Of a stretch of 64,000 nt of DNA, positions 10,437 to 21,449 are shown in pieces. The DNA lies in NCBI GenBank assembly GCA_963680875.1, contig OY804577.1, forward strand, positions 146,834,196 to 146,898,195, in the 5' to 3' direction. The notes beneath the pieces are model-generated. The model saw nothing but the letters and a program-made list of their open reading frames with translations, was not told where the DNA came from and did no database searches. This DNA is from Bathymodiolus brooksi. Taxonomy: Eukaryota; Mollusca; Bivalvia; Mytilida; Modiolidae. Numbering within the stretch: the stretch's first letter is position 1; the number at the start of each line of letters is the position of its first letter. Both the position numbers and the translations under genes were made by a program.

Positions 10437-12705
10437 TAACATCCTGTAAAGATAAAAACATTATACATTTATCTATATAACAATTTCTAATGTCAAGGTA
10501 ACTTCCCTGTAAAGATAAAAACATTATACATTTATCTGTATAACAATTCCTAATGTCAAGGTAACTTCCCTGTAAAGATAAAAACATTATACATTTATCT
10601 GTATAACAATTCCTAATGTCAAGGTAACATCCCTGTAAAGATAAAAACATTATACATTTATCTGTATAACAATTCCTAATGTCAAGGTAACTTCCCTGTA
10701 AGGAGAAAAACATTATACATTTATCTATATAACAATTTCTAATGTCAAGGTAACTTCCCTGTAAAGATAAAAACATTAATATTTATCTGTATAACAATTC
10801 CTAATGTCAAGGTAACATCCCTGTAAGGATAAAAACATTATACATTTATCTGTATAACAATTCCTAATGTCAAGGTAACATCCCTGTAAAGATAAAAACA
10901 TTGTACATTTATCTATATAACAATTTCTAATGTCAAGGTAACTTCCCTGTAAAGATAAAAACATTAATATTTATCTGTATAACAATTCCTAATGTCAAGG
11001 TAACATCCCTGTAAGGATAAAAACATTATATATTTATCTGTATAACAATTCCTAATGTCAAGGTAACATCCCTGTAAAGATAAAAACATATATTTATCTG
11101 TATAACAATTCCTAATGTCAAGGTAACATCCCTGTAAGGATAAAAACATTATGCATTTATCTGTATAACAATTCCTAATGTCAAGGTAACATCCCTGTAA
11201 AGATAAAAACATATATTTATCTGTATAACAATTCCTAATGTCAAGGTAACATCCCTGTAAGGATAAAAACATTATGCATTTATCTGTATAACAATTCCTA
11301 ATGTCAAGGTAACATCCCTGTAAAGATAAAAACATTGTACATTTATCTGTATAACAATTCCTAATGTCAAGGTAACTTCCCTGTAAAGATAAAAACATTA
11401 ATATTTATCTGTATAACAATTCCTAATGTCAAGGTAACTTCCCTGTAAGGAGAAAAACATTATACATTTATCTATATAACAATTTCTAATGTCAAGGTAA
11501 CTTCCCTGTAAAGATAAAAACATTAATATTTATCTGTATAACAATTCCTAATGTCAAGGTAACATCCCTGTAAGGATAAAAACATTATACATTTATCTGT
11601 ATAACAATTCCTAATGTCAAGGTAACATCCCTGTAAAGATAAAAACATTGTACATTTATCTGTATAACAATTCCTAATGTCAAGGTAACTTCCCTGTAAA
11701 GATAAAAACATTATACATTTATCTGTATAACAATTCCTAATGTCAAGGTAACATCCCTGTAAAGATAAAAACATTATACATTTATCTGTATAACAATTCC
11801 TAATGTCAAGGTAACTTCCCTGTAAGGAGAAAAACATTATACATTTATCTATATAACAATTTCTAATGTCAAGGTAACTTCCCTGTAAAGATAAAAACAT
11901 TAATATTTATCTGTATAACAATTCCTAATGTCAAGGTAACATCCCTGTAAGGATAAAAACATTATATATTTATCTGTATAACAATTCCTAATGTCAAGGT
12001 AACATCCCTGTAAAGATAAAAACATATATTTATCTGTATAACAATTCCTAATGTCAAGGTAACATCCCTGTAAGGATAAAAACATTATGCATTTATCTGT
12101 ATAACAATTCCTAATGTCAAGGTAACATCCCTGTAAAGATAAAAACATATATTTATCTGAATAACAATTCCTAATGTCAAGGTAACATCCCTGTAAGGAT
12201 AAAAACATTATGCATTTATCTGTATAACAATTCCTAATGTCAAGGTAACATCCCTGTAAAGATAAAAACATTATATATTTATCTGTATAACAATTCCTAA
12301 TGTCAAGGTAACATCCCTGTAAAGATAAAAACATTATATATTTATCTGTATAACAATTCCTAATGTCAAGGTAACATCCCTGTAAAGATAAAAACATTAT
12401 ATATGTATCTGTATAACAATTCCTAATGTCAAGGTAACATCCCTGTAAAGATAAAAACATTGTACATTTATCTGTATAACAATTCCTAATGTCAAGGTAA
12501 CATCCCTGTAAGGAGAAAAACATTATACATTTATCTGTATAACAATTCCTAATGTCAAGGTAACATCCCTGTAAAGATAAAAACATTATATATTTATCTG
12601 TATAACAATTCCTAATGTCAAGGTAACATCCCTGTAAAGATAAAAACATTATATATTTATCTGTATAACAATTCCTAATGTCAAGGTAACATCCCTGTAA
12701 GGAGA
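10437..12705 (-). repeat. 63-bp satellite (~36 copies) derived from the STT3A intron 3' splice site
   Basis: Unit of 63 bp with variants lacking 2-5 bp. On the minus strand it reads tataatgtttttatctttac AG, then GGATGTTACCTTGACATTAG, then gaattgttatacagataaatg. The part before AG equals the native intron end seen at 1,651-1,690; the part after it resembles internal exon codons (LDIRN here, IDIRN in the exon). Blocks recur in order (for example near 10,700, 11,440 and 11,825), showing higher-order duplication. Frames such as 11,900-12,733 are repeat frames, not a gene. Confidence 0.88.
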
Positions 12706-13289
12706 AAAAAATTCTTAAAAATCCAGTTTTCAAATCAACAATTTTTTCTCTAGATCATAGATGTTTATTAATATATGATATATACAAACTCTGATAATTA
12801 ATTTCAAAATTGTTGGTCCATTATTAAAAAAGTTACCCATTGGGTCTCTATGTTAATTATATTTTCTAAAGTGTAAAAATCTGGATGGAGTGAGTACAAA
12901 TAGTGTAATAGCCAAGTCATGAAAATAAAATAATAGAAATGTGCTTTCAATGTATATTTCATTGCACCATGTGACATATTACATTTAAATATCAAAAGGC
13001 TACTCATTAACTGACCATGTCAATTGTTATGTACTTTAATATTTAAATGTGCTATGTCACATGGTAGTCTGTTATTTGTACTCACTCCATCCAGATTTTT
13101 ACACTTTAGTAAATATAATTAACGTAGAGACCTAACTTTTTTAATAATGGACCAAACATTTTGAAATTAATTGTCAGAGTTTGTATATATATATCACATA
13201 TTAATATACATCTAGAAAAAAAATTGTTGATTTGAAAACTAGATTTTTAAGAATTTTTTTATGAAGATTATTAGAAGTCAAACGGACTA
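12706..13289. mobile_element. Foldback element A (left-truncated), ~584 bp imperfect palindrome
   Basis: The left arm from 12,708 (aattcttaaaaatccagttt) returns inverted at the right arm ending near 13,260, with arms of about 200 bp and words such as ggatggagtgagtacaaata shared. The right end gtcaaacggacta is followed by TA at 13,290-13,291 and then the donor-derived array. The left arm lacks that terminus and joins the 63-bp array directly. Arm sequence is related to element B at 16,799-18,162 (cacatg..., agnttttacantta, ttttttattc-type words in the same order). Confidence 0.7.
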
Positions 13290-16200
13290 TACCAGGTTAT
13301 ATGGTTATTTTACAACTTTGTACATGGTTATTTTACAACTTTGTACCTGGTTATATGGTTATTTCACAACTTTGTACCTGGTTATATGGTTATTTTACAA
13401 CTTTGTACCTGGTTATATGGTTATTTTACAACTTTGTACCGGGTTATATGGTTATTTTACAACTTTGTACCTGTTTATATGGTTATTTTACGGCTTGGTA
13501 CCTTGTGATATGGTTATTTTACGGTTTGGTACCTTGTGATATGGTTATTTTACAACTTTGTACCTGGTTATATGGTTATTTTACATCTTTGTACCAGGTT
13601 ATATGGTTATTTTACAGCTATATACCTGGCTATATGGTTATTCTATATCTTTGTACCTGGTTATAGGGTTATTTTACAGCTATATACCTGGCTATATGGT
13701 TATTTTACATCTTTGTACCTGGTTATATGGTTATTTTACAACTTTGTACCTGGTTATATGGTTATTTTATAGCTTTATACCTTATTTTACAACTTTGTAC
13801 CTGGTTATATGGTTATTTTGTACAACTTTGTATGTAGTTATATGGTTATTTTACAGCTTTGTACCTTATTTTACAACTTTGTACCTGGTTATATGGTTAT
13901 TTTACAGCTTTGTACCTTATTTTACAACTTTGTACCTGGTTATATGGTTATTTTGTACAACTTTGTATGTAGTTATATGGTTATTATACAGCTTTGTACC
14001 TTATTTTACAACTTTGTACTTGGTTATATGGTTATTTTACAGCTTTGTACCTTATTTTACAACTTTGTACCTGGTGATATGGTTATTTTGTACAACTTTG
14101 TATGTAGTTATATGGTTATTTTACAGCTTTGTACCTTATTTTACAACTTTGTACTTGGTTATATGGTTATTTTGTACAACTTTATATGTAGTTATATGGT
14201 TATTTTACAGCTTTGTACCTTATTTTACAACTTTGTACTTGGTTATATGGTTATTTTGTACAACTTTGCATGTAGTTATATGGTTATTATACAGCTTTGT
14301 ACCTTATTTTACAACTTTATACTTGGTTATATGGTTATTTTGTACAACTTTGTACCTGGTTATATGGCAATTTTACAACTGTGTACCTTATTTTACAACT
14401 TTGTACTTGGTTATATGGTTATTTTGTACAACTTTGTATGTAGTTATATAGTTATTTTACAGCTTTATACCTTATTTTACAACTTTGTACCTGGTTATAT
14501 GGTTATTTTACAGCTTCGTACCTTATTTTACAACTTTGCACCTGGTTATATGGTTATTTTACAGCTTTATGCCTTATTTTACAACTTTGTACTTGGTTAT
14601 ATGGTTATTTTGTACAACTTTGTATGTAGTTATATGGTTATTATACAGCTTTGTACCTTATTTTACAACTTTATACTTGGTTATATGGTTATTTTGTACA
14701 ACTTTGTACCTGGTTATATGGCAATTTTACAGCTTTGTACCTTATTTTACAACTTTGTACTTGGTTATATGGTTATTTTGTACAACTTTGTATGTAGTTA
14801 TATGGTTATTTTACAGCTTTGTACCTTATTTTACAACTTTGTACTTGGTTATATGGTTATTTTGTACAACTTTGTATGTAGTTATATGGTTATTATACAG
14901 CTTTGTACCTTATTTTACAACTTTATACTTGGTTATATGGTTATTTTGTACAACTTTGTACCTGGTTATATGGCTATTTTACAGCTTTGTACCTTATTTT
15001 ACAACTTTGTACTTGGTTATATGGTTATTTTGTACAACTTTGTATGTAGTTATATGGTTATTTTACAGCTTTATACCTTATTTTACAACTTTGTACTTGG
15101 TTATATGGTTATTTTACAGCTTTATACCTTATTTTACAACTTTGCACCTGGTTATATGGTTATTTTACAGCTTTATACCTTATTTTACAACTTCGTACTT
15201 GGTTATATGGTTATTTTACAGCTTTATACTTGGTTATACAGTTATTTTGTACAACTTTGTATGTAGTTATATGGTTATTTTACAGCTTTATACCTTTTTT
15301 TACAACTTTGTATGTAGTTATATGGTTATTTTACAGCTTTATACCTTATTTTACAACTTTGTACTTGGTTATACGGTTATTTTGTACAACTTTGTATGTA
15401 GTTATATGGTTATTTTACAGCTGTATACCTAATTTTACAACTTTGCACCTGGTTATTTTACAGCTTTGTACTTGGTTATATGGCCATTTTGTACAGCTTT
15501 GTATGTAGTTATATGGTTATTCTGTACAACTTTGTATGTAGTTATATGGTTATTTTACAGCTTTATACCTTATTTTACAACTTTGTACTTGGTTATATGG
15601 TTATTTTACAGCTTTATACCTTATTTTACAACTTTGCACCTGGTTATATGGTTATTTTACAGCTTTATACTTGGTTATATGGTTATTCTGTACAACTTTG
15701 TATGTAGTTATATGGTTATTCTGTACAACTTTGTATGTAGTTATATGGTTATTTTACAGCTTTATACCTTATTTTACAACTTTGTACTTGGTTATATGGT
15801 TATTTTACAGCTTTATACCTTATTTTACAACTTTATACTTGGTTATATGGTTATTTTGTACAACTTTGTACCTGGTTATATGGCTATTTTACAGCTTTGT
15901 ACCTTATTTTACAACTTTGTACTTTGTTATATGGTTATTTTGTACAACTTTGTATGTAGTTATATGGTTATTTTACAGCTTTATACCTTATTTTACAACT
16001 TTGTACTTGGTTATATGGTTATTTTACAGCTTTATACCTTATTTTACAACTTTGCACCTGGTTATATGGTTATTTTACAGCTTTATACCTTATTTTACAA
16101 CTTCGTACTTGGTTATATGGTTATTTTACAGCTTTATACTTGGTTATACAGTTATTTTGTACAACTTTGTATGTAGTTATATGGTTATTTTACAGCTTTA

Positions 16201-16798
16201 TACCTTTTTTTACAACTTTGTATGTAGTTATATGGTTATTTTACAGCTTTATACCTTATTTTACAACTTTGTACTTGGTTATACGGTTATTTTGTACAAC
16301 TTTGTATGTAGTTATATGGTTATTTTACAGCTGTATACCTAATTTTACAACTTTGCACCTGGTTATTTTACAGCTTTGTACTTGGCTATATGGCCATTTT
16401 GTACAGCTTTGTATGTAGTTATATGGTTATTCTGTACAACTTTGTATGTAGTTATATGGTTATTTTACAGCTTTATACCTTATTTTACAACTTTGTACTT
16501 GGTTATATGGTTATTTTACAGCTTTATACCTTATTTTACAACTTTGCACCTGGTTATATGGTTATTTTACAGCTTTATACTTGGTTATATGGTTATTCTG
16601 TACAACTTTGTATGTAGTTATATGGTTATTCTGTACAACTTTGTATGTAGTTATATGGTTATTTTACAGCTTTATACCTTATTTTACAACTTTGTACTTG
16701 GTTATATGGTTATTTTACAGCTTTATACCTTATTTTACAACTTTGCACCTGGTTATATGGTTATTTTACAGCTTTATACCTTATTTTACAACTTAGTA
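13290..16798 (-). repeat. Donor-derived 31/51-bp satellite, distal block
   Basis: Basic 31-bp unit on the plus strand is ggttatatggttattttaca followed by actttgtacct; compound 51-bp units add tattttacaactttgtactt, and others contain ttttgtacaactttgtatgt. On the minus strand units read ATATAACCAG|gtacaaagttgtaaaataac or taAG|gtataaagctgtaaaa, which copy the end of the STT3A exon at 20,214 and its donor. Long open frames on the plus strand (up to 485 residues) arise only because the unit has no stop. A 910-bp segment is duplicated inside (about 14,905-15,815 and 15,815-16,725). Confidence 0.9.
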
Positions 16799-18162
16799 TA
16801 GTCTGTTTGGCGACTATGAAAATAGGGAAAACAATTATTTAAAAATCAGGGATTTGCTTTCTATTGCTCTTTTTAACATTTTAGGCACACATTATTTAAT
16901 ACATATCTGAGAAAAAATTGTCAAAGAAATAATTCAAATAATAAAAAAAATCTCCATAGGGCCCAATACTAATTTTATCAGATTGTAAGTAAAGGAGGCT
17001 GCCATTATAATGAACAGCATTACCTGTTCTTTCCTGTCTGTTGTTATGTCACATGGGAATGTCATATTAGGTTAAAGATTCAAGATGTTTTGAATAATTG
17101 ATAAACAATTTGACCATATGATATTTGTTTGTAAACAATTAATAACTGCTGGTCACATGAGACCCTTATATGGAAATGTCCCTTGTTATTCACTCATGCT
17201 GATTTATAACAAATTTTAAATTAACACTTAAAAAAAATGATACCAAAATAAAATAAATGCTAATTTCGTGAAAATATATTTTTTATAAATATATAAATTA
17301 AATAATATTCTTATTTGATACTTGTTTTCTTCCAAAAATTAAACAATTCATATACAACGTTAATTTCTTATAGGCAAATTAGATAAACATTTTTTTCATG
17401 ACAGTGGGGGCCCCGGATGGCTCAATGGTTTTTTAAATTTGTAAATTACAAAAAGGGTGCACTCGACTCGCAACTGCAAGTGATAAAGTTTACCAGTTGC
17501 TTGCCCATGGTCGGTGGTTCTCTCCGGGTACTCCGGCTTCCTCCACCACTAAAACTGGTCGCCATGATATAGCTGAAATATTATTGAAAGTGGCGTTAAA
17601 ACACCAAAAATCAAATATCAAAATCAAATCATGACAGTGAGGTTGAAACTACTGATATGTACTGGTCAGAATATACAACGTTTTCAGGTAATTTTGTTCT
17701 CTTTTATTAACCTCTATTCACATAAAGGGAATGGGTAGTTTGCATGTATTTTAAATGCTCCACAATCAGTTATATAATAATGTATCATCATTATTGATTT
17801 TTACCTGAACAGGTGTGAATCTAATTTGAATATTGTCCATATTTGGTATGGTCAGTATGTCAACATCTGATATAACATGCTAATGATGAAATCAGCTGAC
17901 TTGCTGTTTGTCAATACTGACCACATGTTGCTGTTCATTTCAGTAGTACTTACTCCCATGTTTGTTACATGACAAAATGACAGAATTTTACAATTAAGTC
18001 CTATGGCAAACTTTTTTTATTCTTTAATGAATTTTTTTGAAAAATTCACCTATAATATGTATTAATCAGTCCTTAATATAAATATAATTAAAAAATAAAT
18101 CTGATAACCCATTGATTTTGTAGGAATTGTTTTCCCTATTTTCAGAGTCACCAAACAGACTA
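16799..18162. mobile_element. TIR element B inserted in the donor array, with a SINE inside
   Basis: Ends tagtctgtttggcgac and gtcaccaaacagacta, each bordered by TA (16,797-16,798 and 18,163-18,164). Removing it and one TA restores the array word actttgTActtggtt with one substitution. Terminal similarity extends over about 250 bp in imperfect inverted form. No transposase frame is seen. Without the SINE and its duplication it is about 1.13 kb. TA duplication fits a Tc1/mariner-type non-autonomous element. Confidence 0.75.
17407..17628 (+). mobile_element. tRNA-derived SINE with 11-bp target duplication
   Basis: Flanked by tcatgacagtg at 17,396-17,406 and 17,629-17,639. The head ggatggctcaatggtt resembles a tRNA box A; the body has gtcggtggttctctccgggt and tccggcttcctccaccacta; the tail is gatatagctgaaatattatt then ggcgttaaaacacc and a caaatatcaaaatc 3' end. 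The central domain is of a kind I recall from molluscan SINEs. It depends on a partner LINE for movement. Confidence 0.85.
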
Positions 18163-20213
18163 TACTTGGTTATATGGTTATTTTGTACAACTTTGTATGT
18201 AGTTATATGGATATTTTACAGCTTTATACCTTATTTTACAACTTTGCACCTGGTTATATGGTTATTTTACAACTTTGCACCTGGTTATATGGTTATTTTA
18301 CAGCTTTATACCTTATTTTACAACTTTGTACTTGGTTATATGGTTATTTTACAGTTTTATACCTTATTTTACAACTTTGCACCTGGTTATATGGTTATTT
18401 TACAGCTTTGTACCTTATTTTACAACTTTGTACTTGGTTATATGGTTATTTTGTACAACTTTGTATGTAGTTATATGGTTATTTTACAGCTTTATACCTT
18501 ATTTTACAACTTTGTACTTGGTTATATGGTTATTTTACAGCTTTATACCTTATTTTACAAATTTGCACCTGGTTATATGGTTATTTTACAGCTTTATACC
18601 TTATTTTACAACTTTGTACTTGGTTATATGGTTATTTTACAGCTTTATACCTTATTTTACAACTTTGCACCTGGTTATATGGTTATTTTACAGCTTTATA
18701 CCTTATTTTACAACTTTGTACTTGGTTATATGGTTATTTTACAGCTTTATATCTTATTTTACAACTTTGCACCTGGTTATATAGTTATTTTACAGCTTTA
18801 TACCTTATTTTACAACTTTGTACTTGTGTTATATGGTTATTCTGTACAACTTTGTATGTAGTTATATGGTTATTTTACAGCTTTGTACCTTATTTTACAG
18901 CTTTATACCTTATTTTACAACTTTGCACCTGGTTATATGGTTATTTTACAGCTTTATACCTTATTTTACAACTTTGTACTTGGTTATATGGTTATTCTGT
19001 ACAACTTTGTATGTAGTTATATAGTTATTTTACAGCTTTGTACCTTATTTTACAACTTTGTACTTGGCTATATGGTTATTTTACAGCTTTATACCTTATT
19101 TTACAACTTTGCACCTGGTTATATGGTTATTTTACAGCTTTATACCTTATTTTACAACTTTGCACCTGGTTATATCATTATTTTACAGCTTTATACCTTA
19201 TTTTACAACTTTGTACCTGGTCATATGGTTATTTTACAGCTTTACACCTTATTTTACAACTTTGCACCTGGTAATATGGTTATTTTGTACAACTTTGTAC
19301 CTTATTTTACAACTGTGTACTTGGTTATATGGTTATTTTACAACTTTGTACTTGGTTATATGGTTATTTTACAGTTTTATACCTTATTTTACAACTTTGC
19401 ACCTGGTTATATGATTATTTTGTACAACTTTGTACCTTATTTTACAACTGTGTACTTGGTTATATGGTTATTTTTACAGCTTTATACCTTATTTTACAAC
19501 TTTGTACCTGGTTATATGGTTATTTTGTACAACTTTGTACCTTATTTTACAACTTTGTACCTGGTTATATGGTTATTTTACAACTTTGTACTTGGTTATA
19601 TGGTTATTTTGTACAACTTTGTATGTAGTTATATGGTTATTTTACAGCTTTGTACCTTATTTTACAACTTTGTACCTGGTTATATGGTTATTTTACAACT
19701 TTGTACTTGGTTATATGGTTATTTTGTACAACTTTGTATGTAGTTATATGGTTATTATACAGCTTTGTACCTGGTTATATGGTTATTTTGTACAACTTTG
19801 TACCTGGTTATATGGTTATTTTACAGCTTTGTACCTTATTTTACAACTTTGCACCTGGTTATAGGGTTATTTTGTACAACTTTGTATGTAGTTATATGGT
19901 TATTTTACAGCTTTATACCTTATTTTACAACTTTGCACCTGGTTATATGGTTATTTTACAACTTTGTACTTGGTTATATGGTTATTTTGTACAACTTTGT
20001 ATGTAGTTATATGGTTATTTTACAGCTTTGTACCTTATTTTACAACTTTGTACCTGGTTATATGGTTATTTTGTACAACTTTGTACTTGGTTATATGGTT
20101 ATTTTACAGCTTTGTACCTTATTTTACAACTTTGCACCTGGTTATATGGTTATTTTGTACAACTTTGTATGTGGTTATTTGTACACGGAAACAGTTAATT
20201 TACAGCTTTATAC
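18163..20213 (-). repeat. Donor-derived satellite, block adjoining the STT3A donor
   Basis: Same 31/51-bp family as 13,290-16,798 and continuous with it before element B landed. Its proximal end is the functional donor itself: exon end ATATACCCAG, then gtataaagctgtaaattaac, a 26-of-30 match to the array unit. Potential donors with CAG|GTA, CAG|GTG or AAG|GTA context occur about every 31-51 bases over the block. Confidence 0.9.
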
Positions 20214-20396
20214 CTGGGTATATTGTTCCTCCTATAATTCTTCCAAGAGGATACCATGCTCTGTCATCAAACCAGTTGTGAAATTTATAGAATCCTTCTT
20301 CAGTTAAAAACCTAGTGGTTCTGTAGTTAAAGTAGGGATCAAACTCATGAATAACACTCTCAAATCTCAATACAGAAAACAGTCTGGTTGAAAAGG
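20214..20396 (-). CDS. STT3A: STT3A exon with the catalytic EFDPYFNYR loop
   Basis: 183 bp from the acceptor ctatttcag (before 20,396) to the donor CCAG|gtataaag (after 20,214). It completes Ser37, then reads [44 protein letters not shown] and IIGGTIYP, nearly identical to animal STT3A. Asp56 in EFDPYFN is the conserved first-loop acidic residue that binds the catalytic metal and the acceptor Asn in this family; [12 protein letters not shown] is the invariant stretch leading into membrane helix 2. The split Gly98 codon (G|GA) matches the next exon. The donor lies directly on the edge of a 31/51-bp satellite whose units copy this junction. A second AG inside the exon (before 20,383) gives a shorter version but would drop SFSTR, so the outer acceptor is chosen. 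Confidence 0.96.
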
Positions 20397-20490
20397 CTGA
20401 AATAGAAAATAGCTAATTATTGTAATTATTGAAAATCTGAGAAAACGTACAGTTCAGTTGAAAGGCTGAAAAGAACAATACTGATTTTTA
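20397..20490 (-). repeat. Decayed second copy of the STT3A exon-2 acceptor
   Basis: On the minus strand tgttcttttcag|CCTTTCAA at 20,465 repeats, 69 bases upstream, the real acceptor ctatttcag|CCTTTTCAACC at 20,396. The copy keeps a good pyrimidine tract and AG but breaks the SFSTR reading (CTGAACTG instead of CCAGACTG), so it looks like an old, single duplication of the splice site. Confidence 0.6.
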
Positions 20491-21449
20491 CATATAATCA
20501 CAATATCATTAAACTTACTGGAAAGAAAGAAAAAATACACTGTCAATTTTATATATAGTCAAAACTGTATAAAAAGGCCACTCAAGTGAACCTGAAAATG
20601 TGGCCTTTATGAGCAGTTGCCCTTTATATACATGTTAACATTCTATACACTATTTATTAATGGGAAAAATGAGACTGCCCTTCATAGACAGTGATTTGTT
20701 ACATAGAGGTGTTCATTAAGGCAGGTTTGACTCACTGTATATACAGTACAGCTAGAATGGATTACGCCAAGTCTGCACGGTCTCGGGGACGATCGTGGCG
20801 CGGAAATTTAATAATTGGTATCGGGAAGTCTGTGCTCTTCTCGCGGCCAAATTGTCCATCAGGTATTCGCGGACAACACGTTATTAGCGCGGCAAGCGAG
20901 GAAAGAAACCACATAAAAATAGTTTTGTTGCCGTCATGCGGAAACGATCTTTGTTTATTATTATTATTTACTTTTTTTTTCCCTTCATTTTTTTTAGAAT
21001 TTTACTTGTTTATTTGTATGACAATTAAATTCTCTTTTTCGTGACCAAAACAATAAATATATTCTCTGTTTTATGAATTCTACAACTCTCTGATCACCTT
21101 GTCAATCGTGTGTTAATTTCCCCTTTTTTTTATGTATAATTGACGTTTAATGTCGGTTTTAAAAGCACATTATGTTATTGTTGTACTCATGTACCGACTT
21201 TTAAAATAAATATTACTTGACTTGAGAATTAAAGAGTACAAATCTGTTCACGTAAAAGTCGTACACTTTATTTTGTTCAGTCAATCCCATTTAACTTTTG
21301 CATTTGAGTCGCAAAATATGAAATTACTGAAAATGATTTATTGAAATAATTTCATGTGATTACAAATCATTGACACTCCTTCAACCTGTACCTGAAATAT
21401 CGGGACCATCAATCCTCAAATTTACGGCAACGTAAATATTTACTTATAC
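20491..21449. other. Intron sequence; GC-richer patch at 20,755-20,960
   Basis: Within the STT3A intron. A local stretch starting atggattacgccaagtctgc and rich in CpG (gcggaaattt, gcgcggcaagcgag) stands out from AT-rich surroundings, with a small plus-strand frame of 20-25 basic residues before a possible donor. It could be a captured exon or a transposon end; I cannot identify it. The rest shows nothing. Confidence 0.3.

Noticed and set aside
11900..12733. 277-residue minus-strand frame of FLSLQGCYLDIRNCYTDKC repeats
   Set aside because: Repeat frame of the 63-bp satellite; the DIRN word is explained by descent from STT3A exon sequence.
13809..15266. 485-residue and other long plus-strand frames rich in GYMVILQLCTLFYNF
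   Set aside because: Several overlapping frames are open at once in a stop-free satellite; none has a gene-like start or end. The satellite derives from a splice donor on the other strand.
17407..17480. tRNA gene at the SINE head
   Set aside because: Only a box-A-like word is present; there is no complete cloverleaf, and the sequence continues into a SINE body with a target duplication.
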